Positions 6,503 to 12,765 of a stretch of DNA of 12,765 nt are shown here, in pieces. Position 1 is the first letter of the stretch. Each line of letters starts with the position of its first letter. The position numbers and the translations under genes were made by a program. The stretch comes from an uncultured Lachnospiraceae bacterium (lineage in GTDB: Bacteria > Bacillota > Clostridia > Lachnospirales > Lachnospiraceae). The notes below the pieces were generated by a model. The model was not told the origin of the DNA and did not search any database. It saw only the letters and a program-made list of their open reading frames with translations. The stretch lies in the NCBI GenBank assembly GCA_934370915.1, contig CAKRNI010000060.1, forward strand, positions 1-12,765, read 5' to 3'.

Positions 6503-7571
6503 AGAAATCCTTTTCTGCAGCGGCAAAGTCTTCTTCGGTTACAACCTCCGGGTGAAGGATGGAGGCAACATAGTAGCTTCCTAAAAAGCTTGCCGGAACC
6601 GGGGAATCGAGAGCTTCGATGTCACTCGGGATCTGGGCAACGTGACCTTCTTTTACGGATGTGCAGTCGGCAAGAGCGGAATCCTTGAGAACAGAGTCCG
6701 CATCGTAGTCAGCGTCAGCCGCGAGAATGATATAGTCCGGATTCCAGGAAAGGATCTGTTCGTAGGAGGTGTCGGCCCAGTAGGTATCTGTGATATCGGA
6801 AGCTGCGTTCATACCGCCTGCATTCTCGATGAGGGTGGACTGGTACATTTCCGGACCTGCAGTCTGTAACAGAGCGCTGTTGCCAGCAAGGTATACGGAC
6901 GGGGTCTCAGCACCGTCTAAGGACTCCTTTAATGCGGAAAGAGAGTCGGAGATCCAGGATTCCAGCGCCTGCCCTTTTTCAACAACGTTCGCAGCAGTGG
7001 AGATCATATCGATGGTCTCAAATAACTTTGTCTGGTCTTCCGGATTGACGGCGATCACAGTGAGACCAAGCTCTTCCATAGCAGGAATGGAGTCTTTTAA
7101 TTTTGTCGGAACGATCACAAGGTCCGGCTTCAATGCGGCGCAGCCTTCAAGGTCAAATTCCTTTGCTGTACCGACAGACGGAAGCTCAGTGAGCTCCGGC
7201 GCGCTTAATTTGTAGATCTTCCGTTTGTCAGCCTTTGCCTCAACGCCGACCAGCTGTTCGTCAAGACCAAGGGCGATCATCAGGCTTGTGGAGATATAGT
7301 AGCCGCTCACGAAGGACTCCGGCTGCTTTTCGATCGTAACCTCACGTCCAAGATGGTCTGTGACGGTAACCGGATATTCTACGGTCAGGTTGACTTCGGC
7401 AGCCGCGGATGTTTCTGCAGCAGATTCAGATGCGGCTTCAGTGGCAGCTTCGGCAGTCGTCTCAGCCGCAGTAGTTGCTGTGGATGCAGTATTGCCTCCG
7501 CATGCAGTTACGCTCACGGATAATGAGAGCGCTAAGAGCAGGGCGGAAAGCTGTTTGAGATTTTTCTTCAT
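6462..7571 (-). CDS. lipoprotein solute-binding protein of a FecCD-type ABC importer (probable MolA-like)
   Basis: A 369-residue extracytoplasmic binding protein of the periplasmic-binding (PBP2_TroA/FepB-like) superfamily. The N-terminus is a lipoprotein signal: MKKN, a hydrophobic core, then lipobox SVTAC with lipidated Cys24. Residues 25-60 are a flexible linker almost wholly of Ala, Thr, Ser and Glu. The fold starts at YPVTVTDHLGREVTIEKQP, the usual first segment of siderophore/B12/molybdate binding proteins. TYWADTSYEQILSWNPDYII and the SPVPASFLGSYY segment are typical of the second lobe. First gene of a five-gene - strand operon. AGAGGAA lies about 9 nt before the ATG. An extended -10 promoter and a ModE-box-like palindrome lie upstream at 7611-7645. 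The ligand is inferred from neighbours to be molybdate or tungstate; iron-siderophore or heme remain possible. Confidence 0.9.
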   Translation of the reverse strand: MKKNLKQLSALLLALSLSVSVTACGGNTASTATTAAETTAEAATEAASESAAETSAAAEVNLTVEYPVTVTDHLGREVTIEKQPESFVSGYYISTSLMIALGLDEQLVGVEAKADKRKIYKLSAPELTELPSVGTAKEFDLEGCAALKPDLVIVPTKLKDSIPAMEELGLTVIAVNPEDQTKLFETIDMISTAANVVEKGQALESWISDSLSALKESLDGAETPSVYLAGNSALLQTAGPEMYQSTLIENAGGMNAASDITDTYWADTSYEQILSWNPDYIILAADADYDADSVLKDSALADCTSVKEGHVAQIPSDIEALDSPVPASFLGSYYVASILHPEVVTEEDFAAAEKDFYETFYGFTPESAD

Positions 7572-7610
7572 GATGTTTCTTCCTCTCTCAATGTATTTGT
7601 GTTGAAATCG

Positions 7611-7634
7611 CGTTGTATTTTTTCAACTATAACG
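7611..7634. promoter_or_regulatory. candidate ModE-type operator
   Basis: An imperfect 24-bp palindrome: CGTTGTAT at 7611-7618 and CTATAACG at 7627-7634 (reverse complement CGTTATAG), matching at six of eight positions. The half-site words CGTT-TAT and ATAACG, and their spacing, resemble the E. coli modA ModE box as I remember it. It lies just downstream of the -10 of the transporter operon and over its predicted start point, where a repressor would block initiation. A second inverted repeat, GTTGAAA (7601-7607) and TTTCAAC (7621-7627), overlaps it. Confidence 0.5.
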
Positions 7635-7636
7635 GA

Positions 7637-7645
7637 ATTATACCA
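7637..7645 (-). promoter_or_regulatory. extended -10 promoter of the transporter operon
   Basis: On the - strand the sequence reads TGGTATAAT: a perfect TATAAT (7642-7637) with the TG extension one base upstream (7645-7644). No good -35 hexamer is present at 16-18 bp, only T-rich sequence, which is acceptable for extended -10 promoters. Transcription would start near 7630, about 60 nt before the binding-protein ATG. No comparably good + strand promoter for the hydroxylase genes was found in the same 133-bp gap; TATGAT at 7651-7656 is the best -10 candidate. Confidence 0.55.
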
Positions 7646-7704
7646 GAAAGTATGATAAAATAAAAGTATAAATGCAGATACAACCATAGAATGAGGAGCA
7701 GAGA

Positions 7705-8493
7705 ATGAGAGTCATCAGGGAATATAAGCGGGCGGAGAGCCTGGAAGAGGCGTGGCAGTTAAATCAGAAGAAGAGCAACCGCGTGCTCGGCGGCATGGTC
7801 TGGTTGAAAATGGGGAAAATGCAGATCGGAACGGCGATCGACCTCTCCGGTCTCGGACTCGGCACCATCGAGGAGACGGAAGAGGAATTCCGGATCGGCT
7901 GCATGGTGACGTTGAGGGATCTGGAACTTGATCCGGGACTTCATGCCTACACAGACGGCGCAGTGCGGGAATCGGTGCGCCATATCGTCGGAGTCCAGTT
8001 CCGGAATCTTGCCACAGTGGGCGGAAGTATTTACGGAAGATACGGATTTTCGGATGTACTGACCATGTTTTTGGCGATGGACAGCTATGTCGAGCTCTAT
8101 AAAGGCGGGGTGATCCCGCTCAAAGAGTATGCAAAGATGCCGTATGACCGGGATATTCTGGTGCGCCTGATCGTGAAGAAAGAAAAAGCAGTGTTCGATT
8201 ACCAGTCTGTCCGCAACAGCCAGACCGATTTTCCGGTGCTGACCTGTGCGGTGGCCGGCACAGAGAGCGGATACCGGTTTTCCATTGGGGCGAGACCAGG
8301 AAAGGCAGTGCTGTTTGAACTGACAGATGCGGATATCCGGGAGGCAGATGTGGAAAACGTGGCGGAATACGCGGCAAAATGTGTAAAAAAACAGATCGAG
8401 ACCGGCTCCAATACACGTGGAAGCGCGGAATACCGGAAGCATCTGGCGGGTGTGCTGGTAAAGAGGGCTGTCTGTAAATTAGAGAGAAAATAA
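7705..8493 (+). CDS. molybdenum hydroxylase (xanthine dehydrogenase family) FAD-binding subunit
   Basis: A 262-residue medium (CoxM/XdhB-type) subunit that passes electrons from the iron-sulfur subunit to FAD. The first FAD-contact region is the modified RVLGGMVWLKMG at 26-37, where relatives often have LAGGTDL. The second is NLATVGGSIYGRYGFSDV at 101-118, matching the family's TVGGN...SD loop that binds the FAD diphosphate. Length is normal to slightly short, and no extra iron-sulfur cysteine cluster of the 4-hydroxybenzoyl-CoA reductase type is seen. The ATG is preceded by GAGGAG with 6-nt spacing. First gene of the FAD - FeS - Mo operon, transcribed divergently from the transporter/cofactor operon across a 133-bp gap; the next gene starts 59 bases downstream. 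Confidence 0.9.
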   Translation: MRVIREYKRAESLEEAWQLNQKKSNRVLGGMVWLKMGKMQIGTAIDLSGLGLGTIEETEEEFRIGCMVTLRDLELDPGLHAYTDGAVRESVRHIVGVQFRNLATVGGSIYGRYGFSDVLTMFLAMDSYVELYKGGVIPLKEYAKMPYDRDILVRLIVKKEKAVFDYQSVRNSQTDFPVLTCAVAGTESGYRFSIGARPGKAVLFELTDADIREADVENVAEYAAKCVKKQIETGSNTRGSAEYRKHLAGVLVKRAVCKLERK

Positions 8494-8552
8494 GAAAAAT
8501 CCAGATGGACCGATGAGACAAATGTAAAGTAAAGTTATAGAGGAATCATATC

Positions 8553-9035
8553 ATGAACATTACCATGACATTAAACGGAAAAAAAATCTCTGCCGACATC
8601 GACGCGGATATGCTTCTGATCGATTTTGTGCGGGACCATGGCTGCTACAGCGTGAAGCGCGGCTGTGAGACATCGAACTGCGGTCTCTGTACCGTATTTT
8701 TAGATGAAAAACCGGTTCTCTCCTGTTCCGTGCTCGCGGCGAGAGCGGATGGAAAGACCGTTACGACACTGGAAGGACTTCAGGAAGAGGCAGCAGAGTT
8801 CGGCGCCTTTATTGCAGATCAGGGCGCGGAGCAGTGCGGATTCTGCAATCCCGGCTTTATCATGAACGCTCTGGCGCTGTTCCGGGAAAAAGAGTATCCG
8901 GATGAGGACGAGATCAGGGAATATCTGGCGGGCAACTTATGCCGCTGCTCCGGCTACGAGGGACAGCTCCGCGGCATTCAGGCATTCCTTGCATGGAAGA
9001 AAGAAAAAAGCGGAAAGGAGACGGAAGAGGCATGA
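8553..9035 (+). CDS. molybdenum hydroxylase (xanthine dehydrogenase family) 2x[2Fe-2S] subunit
   Basis: A 160-residue small (CoxS/XdhC-type) iron-sulfur subunit that carries electrons from the molybdenum site to FAD. The N-terminal plant-ferredoxin-like cluster uses Cys38, Cys43, Cys46 and Cys58 (CETSNCGLC followed by VLSC). The C-terminal helical domain binds the second cluster with Cys95, Cys98, Cys130 and Cys132 (QCGFCNPGF and CRCSGY). All eight ligands are present and the length is standard. AGAGGAA lies about 10 nt before the ATG. Its TGA overlaps the ATG of the large subunit (ATGA at 9032-9035), so the two are translationally coupled. Confidence 0.95.
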   Translation: MNITMTLNGKKISADIDADMLLIDFVRDHGCYSVKRGCETSNCGLCTVFLDEKPVLSCSVLAARADGKTVTTLEGLQEEAAEFGAFIADQGAEQCGFCNPGFIMNALALFREKEYPDEDEIREYLAGNLCRCSGYEGQLRGIQAFLAWKKEKSGKETEEA

Positions 9036-11383
9036 AATACGTAAACAAACCGGTTCGGAAGAAAGACGCGATGCAGCTTGTGACCGGAAAGCCGGTCTAC
9101 ACGGATGATATTGCGCCGAAGGATTGCCTGATTGTAAAACTTCTCCGTTCTCCTCATGCGAATGCCCTTGTGACTTCCGTCAACAAAGCGGCAGCGATGA
9201 AGGTGGACGGCATTGAGGCGATCTACACGTGGGAGGATATTCCGCAGGACGGAAGACGTTACACGCAGGCGGGACAGACGTATCCGGAGATGAGTCCCTA
9301 CGACCGCCTGATCATGGACCGGCATGTCAGGTACGTCGGAGACGTGGTTGCCATCGTGGCGGGACGGGATGAAAAGTGTGTGGATAAAGCGTTGAAGCTC
9401 ATCAAAGTCCAGTATGAGGTCTTAGAGCCGGTTCTGGATTTCCATACAGCGAAGGATAACAGGATCTTAGTACACCCGGAGGACAACTGGGAGAGTCTTG
9501 TTCCGGTTGGGGCGGACAATAAGAGAAACCTGTGCGCCCACGATGAGACAGGATCCGGGGATATCGAGGAAGTTTTAAAGAACAGCGACGTGATCATTGA
9601 TCATGTTTATCATACGAAAGCATGCCAGCAGACTATGATGGAGACATTCCGGACGTTCTGTACGATCGACACCTATGGACGCCTGAACGTGGTGAGTTCC
9701 ACGCAGATCGTGTTCCACTGCAGAAGAATCCTCGCGAACGCCCTGCATATTCCAAAGTCCATGATCCGCGTCAGCAAGCCGAGAATCGGCGGCGGATTCG
9801 GCGCGAAGCAGACCTCCATCAGTGAAGTCTACCCGGCCTACGTGACGTGGATGACGAAGAAGCCTTCGAAGATCGTCTTCACCCGGGAGGAGAGCATGAC
9901 GGCCTCCACCCCGCGCCATGAGATGGAGGTTCATGTGCGTCTCGGTGCAGACAAAGACGGGACCATCAACGGAATCGATATGTATACCCTGTCCAATACC
10001 GGGGCCTACGGGGAGCATGGACCGACGACCGTGGGACTTTCCGGACATAAATCAATTCCGCTTTACGGAAAGGCGAAGGCATTCCGTTTCGTCAGTGATG
10101 TTGTGTATACAAACGTTATGTCAGCCGGCGCATATCGCGGGTACGGTGCTACCCAGGGACTTTTCGCGGTGGAGTCTGCCGTGAATGAGCTGGCGGCGAA
10201 GCTGCATATGGATCCGTTTGAACTGCGGATGAAGAATATCGTCAGGGAAGGCGATGTGATGCCGGCATACTACGGGCAGGTGAATACGAGCTGTGCCCTG
10301 GACCGGTGTCTGGACCGCGTGAAAGAGATGATCGACTGGGATCATAAGTATCCGGTCCGCGATATGGGAAATGGAAAGGTCCGTGCTGTCGGCATGGGAA
10401 TGGCGATGCAGGGATCCGGCATTACCTCTGTCGACGTGGGAAGTGCCACGATCAAGGTGAATGATGACGGATTCTATACGCTGTCCATCGGTGCGGCGGA
10501 CATGGGAACGGGCTGCGACACGATCTTAGCGCAGATCGCGGCAGAAGTTCTGGAGTGCTCCATCGATGAGATCACGGTGTTCGGTGCCGATACGGATTCC
10601 TCTCCTTATGATTCGGGATCCTATGCGTCCAGTACGACATATGTTACCGGAAAAGCAGTAGAAAAATGCGCGCTTCAGGTGCGGGAGCAGATCTGCAGGC
10701 TGGGTGCGGAACTGTTAAAGTGCCCGGAATCTGAGGTTGTGTTTGACGGAAAGTTCGTGAGACAGGAAAGCCATGGAAAGCTGCAGGACGAGATAAAGGC
10801 TGACACAGAGGCAGCAGAGAATGGCACAACAACGCAGGTCTCCCTTTCTGATATTGCCACCGCCTCCCAGTGCGGCAACAGCATCGCTCTGGAAGCGACC
10901 GTGACCAACAGTTCACCGCTCTCCCCGCCGCCGTTTATGGTGGGGGCCGCGGAGGTCGAGGTGGACCTTGAAACCGGTGAGGCGAAGGTCATTGACTATG
11001 CGGCAGCAGTAGACTGTGGAACACCTGTAAACCCGAACCTCGCGAGAGTTCAGGCGGAAGGCGGAATTCTTCAGGGAATCGGCATGGCGCTGACGGAAAA
11101 CATTACCTATAATAAAAAGGGAAAACTTGCAGAGAACTCCCTGATGCAGTACAAGATCCCGACCCGTGTCGATATCGGACATATCCGCGTGGAGTTTGAG
11201 AGCAGCTATGAGGATGCAGGCCCCTTCGGCGCGAAATCCATCGGTGAGGTTGTGATCAACACGCCGCTTCCGGCTGTATCAGACGCGATCTTCAATGCCA
11301 CAGGAATACGGTTCTATGAGCTTCCGATCACGCCGGAAAAGATCGCTATGGCCGTGGCGGGGAGAAAATCAGAAAACGAGTGA
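9032..11383 (+). CDS. molybdenum hydroxylase (xanthine dehydrogenase family) molybdopterin-binding catalytic subunit
   Basis: A 783-residue large (CoxL/XdhA-type) subunit that hydroxylates its substrate at the molybdenum cofactor using water. The N-terminal a/b-hammerhead covers about residues 14-120. Cofactor-binding motifs are GGGFGAK (253-259), AYRGYGATQG (367-376), GAADMGTGCDT (488-498) and PFGAKSIGEVV (731-741), whose Glu739 is the catalytic base equivalent to the essential Glu of xanthine oxidoreductase. GSYASSTTYVTGKAV (529-543) is another family segment. No in-frame TGA or other defect is seen. The start is set at ATG 9032 because it overlaps the small-subunit stop; a longer open frame back to 8939 lies wholly inside that gene. 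The substrate is probably a purine (permease nearby) but could be another N-heterocycle, since this family includes nicotinate and other hydroxylases. Confidence 0.94.
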   Translation: MKYVNKPVRKKDAMQLVTGKPVYTDDIAPKDCLIVKLLRSPHANALVTSVNKAAAMKVDGIEAIYTWEDIPQDGRRYTQAGQTYPEMSPYDRLIMDRHVRYVGDVVAIVAGRDEKCVDKALKLIKVQYEVLEPVLDFHTAKDNRILVHPEDNWESLVPVGADNKRNLCAHDETGSGDIEEVLKNSDVIIDHVYHTKACQQTMMETFRTFCTIDTYGRLNVVSSTQIVFHCRRILANALHIPKSMIRVSKPRIGGGFGAKQTSISEVYPAYVTWMTKKPSKIVFTREESMTASTPRHEMEVHVRLGADKDGTINGIDMYTLSNTGAYGEHGPTTVGLSGHKSIPLYGKAKAFRFVSDVVYTNVMSAGAYRGYGATQGLFAVESAVNELAAKLHMDPFELRMKNIVREGDVMPAYYGQVNTSCALDRCLDRVKEMIDWDHKYPVRDMGNGKVRAVGMGMAMQGSGITSVDVGSATIKVNDDGFYTLSIGAADMGTGCDTILAQIAAEVLECSIDEITVFGADTDSSPYDSGSYASSTTYVTGKAVEKCALQVREQICRLGAELLKCPESEVVFDGKFVRQESHGKLQDEIKADTEAAENGTTTQVSLSDIATASQCGNSIALEATVTNSSPLSPPPFMVGAAEVEVDLETGEAKVIDYAAAVDCGTPVNPNLARVQAEGGILQGIGMALTENITYNKKGKLAENSLMQYKIPTRVDIGHIRVEFESSYEDAGPFGAKSIGEVVINTPLPAVSDAIFNATGIRFYELPITPEKIAMAVAGRKSENE

Positions 11384-11581
11384 TCGGGTGACATAATTCG
11401 GTCAATATGACAGCATGTGGGCGTATGTTATAAAAAATATGGCTATGCAAACCAAACGGGACAGTTTTAAGATGGGCATAAGGGCGATGCAGGGTTACCG
11501 CATGCAGGCAGAAATTTTCCGGAATGGAAATACAGTGGCGTCATTGGCTGCCCTGGTAATAAGAGAAAGCTGGGGTCAAAG
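11384..11581 (+). promoter_or_regulatory. intergenic region: candidate promoter and leader of the prepilin-like gene
   Basis: This 198-nt gap has no evident terminator for the hydroxylase operon. A candidate promoter is ATGACA (11407-11412), 16 nt, TATAAA (11429-11434), five of six matches in each box. The leader after it could fold TTTCC/GGAAA and ATGC/GCAT hairpins and contains an open frame (11439-11585). No known riboswitch is convincing. Confidence 0.35.
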
Positions 11582-11585
11582 ATGA
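11439..11585 (+). CDS. possible 48-codon ORF overlapping the prepilin-like gene start
   Basis: An open frame from ATG 11439 to TGA 11583-11585, whose stop overlaps the prepilin ATG (11582-11584) as ATGA. The 48-residue peptide is Met-rich and basic with a short apolar stretch (VASLAALVI) near the end, and matches no family I know. There is no ribosome binding site before the first ATG, and the candidate -10 box is only a few bases upstream, so that ATG could be translated only from an upstream transcript such as hydroxylase readthrough. It may be a chance open frame. Confidence 0.15.
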   Translation: MAMQTKRDSFKMGIRAMQGYRMQAEIFRNGNTVASLAALVIRESWGQR

Positions 11586-12055
11586 CGAAGAGAACATGGA
11601 AATTCAAAAAGCGCGCGAAACTGAATAAAATGGATCATGGCGGATATTCACTGGTAGAATTGATGGTAGTCGTTGTTATCATGGTGATCCTGGCATCTGT
11701 GAGTATCGGAGTTTACAATGGATATGTAAAACGCGCAAAGAGCGCGGTTGCCTATGAAAAGGGGCATCGGATCGCGGAGGCGCTGGAGATCTGTGAGGCG
11801 GAATATGATCTTACGGGGAATATCAGCATCAGCAGGTTATCGGAGATATCCGGTAAATTGATGAAGAAGCCGAATGATCCGAAGAGTGCCCTGTACCCAT
11901 ATGTGGGAGAGGACACGGATGACTGTACGGATTTTACGGTATCGTTAAAGAATCTGGGTGACGGAAAAGTGAAAATTCAAGGGTTCACTTACACGTCGGA
12001 CAGTTATGAGATCACATGGACAAATGAGGATGGAGTACAGGTTACGATGAATTAA
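11582..12055 (+). CDS. type IV prepilin-like (pseudopilin-like) protein with N-methylation motif
   Basis: A 157-residue protein with a class III signal peptide. A basic leader of 21 residues ends in HGG, cleaved by prepilin peptidase before Tyr22. The mature N-terminus YSLVELMVVVVIMVILASVS has the required Glu at +5 and the long hydrophobic helix that anchors and assembles pilins. The mature first residue is Tyr rather than the usual Phe. The C-terminal region of about 100 residues has no repeats; two cysteines (in EICEAEYD and DDCTDF) could pair. GGGG lies 7 nt before the ATG; Met17 is an alternative start leaving a minimal leader. No pilus ATPase, platform protein or peptidase is nearby, so it is an orphan whose assembly machinery must be elsewhere. 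Confidence 0.85.
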   Translation: MTKRTWKFKKRAKLNKMDHGGYSLVELMVVVVIMVILASVSIGVYNGYVKRAKSAVAYEKGHRIAEALEICEAEYDLTGNISISRLSEISGKLMKKPNDPKSALYPYVGEDTDDCTDFTVSLKNLGDGKVKIQGFTYTSDSYEITWTNEDGVQVTMN

Positions 12056-12071
12056 AAAGCACTTACGTGCC
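12054..12071 (-). terminator. weak Rho-independent terminator candidate for the CitG-like gene
   Basis: On the - strand, GCAC-GTAA-GTGC is followed by TTTTTAAT. The stem is four perfect pairs, extendable to six using one G-U pair and part of the T-run. The T-run overlaps the stop codon of the convergent prepilin gene. The stem is short, so termination may rely on the larger hairpins just before it. Confidence 0.35.
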
Positions 12072-12145
12072 TGAGATGCGTACTCGCGCGAAGATGCAGC
12101 TTGCCGCAAGTGGCCGCGCGAGACGCAAATGTGCCGGGGCACATT
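12059..12145. repeat. nested palindromic intergenic element (REP-like or structured RNA)
   Basis: Three adjacent hairpins fill the gap between convergent genes. The left one is GCAC-TTAC-GTGC (12059-12070). The central one pairs TGCGT, one bulged A, and CTCGCGCG (12077-12090) with CGCGCGAG and ACGCA (12115-12127), a 13-bp stem whose 24-nt loop contains its own hairpin CTTG-CCG-CAAG (12100-12110). The right one is AATGTGC-CGGG-GCACATT (12128-12145). Base composition is clearly richer in CG steps than the flanks. Such architecture is typical of dispersed palindromic repeats or a structured RNA. Only one copy is in the window, so repetition is not shown. Confidence 0.6.
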
Positions 12146-12153
12146 CGTTTCTA

Positions 12154-12765
12154 TCAATCGTGTGATTGGAAAGAGATCATGCCGCAGACCGACAAAAAGT
12201 GGAACATGAGACTGACTGCCAAAAGATCGGCGCATCCGCCGGGGCTTAAATTCTCTGTCATGTACTGATGGTCCAGAGTATATAACGTTTCTTTAAAATT
12301 TTCTTTTGTGACAGCAGAGAGCAGGATTTTTGCCTGCTCTTTTCTTTTTTTCGCAAGTTCCGGACCTCCCCGATGGACCATATTGGTGTCATCGACTTCA
12401 GAAATCAGGGTGAGAAGAGCCATGGCAGCAGAATTATTCAGGGAAAAGCCTGCCGACAGCCATTTCCTTAACGCAGGCAGTCCGATCCGGACCGCGGAAG
12501 GAAAACCGGCTGCAGCTTCACCGCGGGCTCCCCGGATCCCGTAGGCGGTAAAGATCCGTTCGCCGTTGGTAGGAAGAGGAGGCTGCACATTCGAGGGGCG
12601 ACGCAGATCCGCGAGAGAGCATTTTCCCAGCCTCCGGCATTCCTGAAGTACCATATCCAACGGCAGAGGAAGTTCCCTCCCAGCATGGACTTTTCCAAGC
12701 GCCCCGCAGAGGATCGCCGAGGCAAAGACAAGCCCCTTGTGGGTGTTGATCCCGCCTGTGGCGGA
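12154..12765 (-). CDS. CitG-family triphosphoribosyl-dephospho-CoA synthase, C-terminal part (5' truncated by window)
   Basis: The frame is open to the window edge, giving 203 residues of the C-terminal part. CitG/MdcB proteins make 2'-(5''-triphosphoribosyl)-3'-dephospho-CoA from dephospho-CoA and ATP, the prosthetic-group precursor for citrate lyase or malonate decarboxylase acyl carrier proteins. Diagnostic motifs in order are TGGINTHKG near the visible N-terminus, GARGEAAAGFP in the middle, then DDTNMVHRGG and NLSPGGCADLLA toward the end. A TTG at 12660 could be mistaken for the start, but the upstream codons carry the conserved THKG motif, so the real start lies outside. Whether it is a stand-alone CitG or part of a CitX-CitG fusion cannot be seen. 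It converges on the prepilin gene and shows no link to the molybdenum genes. Confidence 0.92.
   Translation of the reverse strand, partial: SATGGINTHKGLVFASAILCGALGKVHAGRELPLPLDMVLQECRRLGKCSLADLRRPSNVQPPLPTNGERIFTAYGIRGARGEAAAGFPSAVRIGLPALRKWLSAGFSLNNSAAMALLTLISEVDDTNMVHRGGPELAKKRKEQAKILLSAVTKENFKETLYTLDHQYMTENLSPGGCADLLAVSLMFHFLSVCGMISFQSHD

Noticed and set aside
7420..7500. Low-complexity Ala/Thr/Ser/Glu-coding stretch as a DNA repeat
   Set aside because: It encodes the flexible linker after the lipidated cysteine, normal for Firmicute lipoproteins, and shows no regular nucleotide repeat unit.
7759..8442. A 227-codon open frame antisense to the FAD subunit
   Set aside because: It is His/Arg/Cys-rich with no recognisable domain, and the + strand gene is clearly real.
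8939..9031. N-terminal extension of the molybdopterin subunit back to 8939
   Set aside because: The extension lies entirely inside the iron-sulfur subunit gene in another frame, over its cluster-binding cysteine codons, and ATG 9032 gives the standard ATGA coupling and family-like N-terminus.
11445..11500. Words resembling the c-di-GMP-I riboswitch core (GCAAACC, GGGACA, GGGTTACCG in order) upstream of the prepilin-like gene
   Set aside because: The hairpin between the first two words is only about two base pairs and the GACGCAAAGCC docking segment is missing. A covariance scan would be needed to revive it.
12660..12660. TTG as the start of the CitG-like gene
   Set aside because: The in-frame codons upstream encode TGGINTHKG, a conserved CitG motif, so the gene starts beyond the window.
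12468..12731. A second - strand open frame overlapping the CitG-like gene
   Set aside because: It is an alternative frame of the same bases; the CitG frame carries all the conserved motifs through the window edge.

Overview
The window looks like chromosomal DNA from an anaerobic, moderately GC-rich Clostridia bacterium, probably a Lachnospiraceae-type gut Firmicute. This is inferred from strong purine-rich ribosome binding sites, a lipoprotein-type solute-binding protein, protein style and gene content. No genus can be named, and there are no rRNA, tRNA, transposase, phage or CRISPR features.

Layout: (1) 1-1432, + strand: the 3' end of a PfkB-family sugar or nucleoside kinase, then a transglutaminase-like protein and a Rho-independent terminator. 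(2) 1496-3056, + strand: a promoter whose -35 box lies in that terminator's loop, a leader of about 128 nt with a possible small ORF, and an NCS2 purine permease. A strong hairpin at 3091-3152 separates it from the convergent operon. (3) 7571 down to 3128, - strand: five closely packed genes, in transcription order a lipoprotein solute-binding protein, a FecCD-type permease, an ABC ATPase, a short ModE-like regulator, and a fusion of a P-loop NTPase with a MocA-like nucleotidyltransferase. (4) 7705-11383, + strand, divergent from the operon: a three-subunit molybdenum hydroxylase of the xanthine dehydrogenase family (FAD, 2x[2Fe-2S] and molybdopterin subunits). (5) 11582-12055, + strand: a lone type IV prepilin-like protein. 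(6) 12059-12145: a nested palindromic element. (7) 12154-12765, - strand: a CitG-type triphosphoribosyl-dephospho-CoA synthase, cut by the window edge.

The centre reads as one functional unit. The permease would import a purine, the hydroxylase would oxidise it, the MocA-like fusion would mature the molybdenum cofactor, and the FecCD-type transporter would bring in molybdate or tungstate, as Haemophilus MolABC does. The ModE-like protein would regulate this. A 24-bp imperfect palindrome at 7611-7634 matches the half-site pattern of the E. coli ModE box as remembered, and sits over the predicted transcription start of the transporter operon. The regulator has only the DNA-binding domain, so how molybdenum status is sensed is not evident. 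The transporter's substrate and the hydroxylase's exact substrate are inferences from context.
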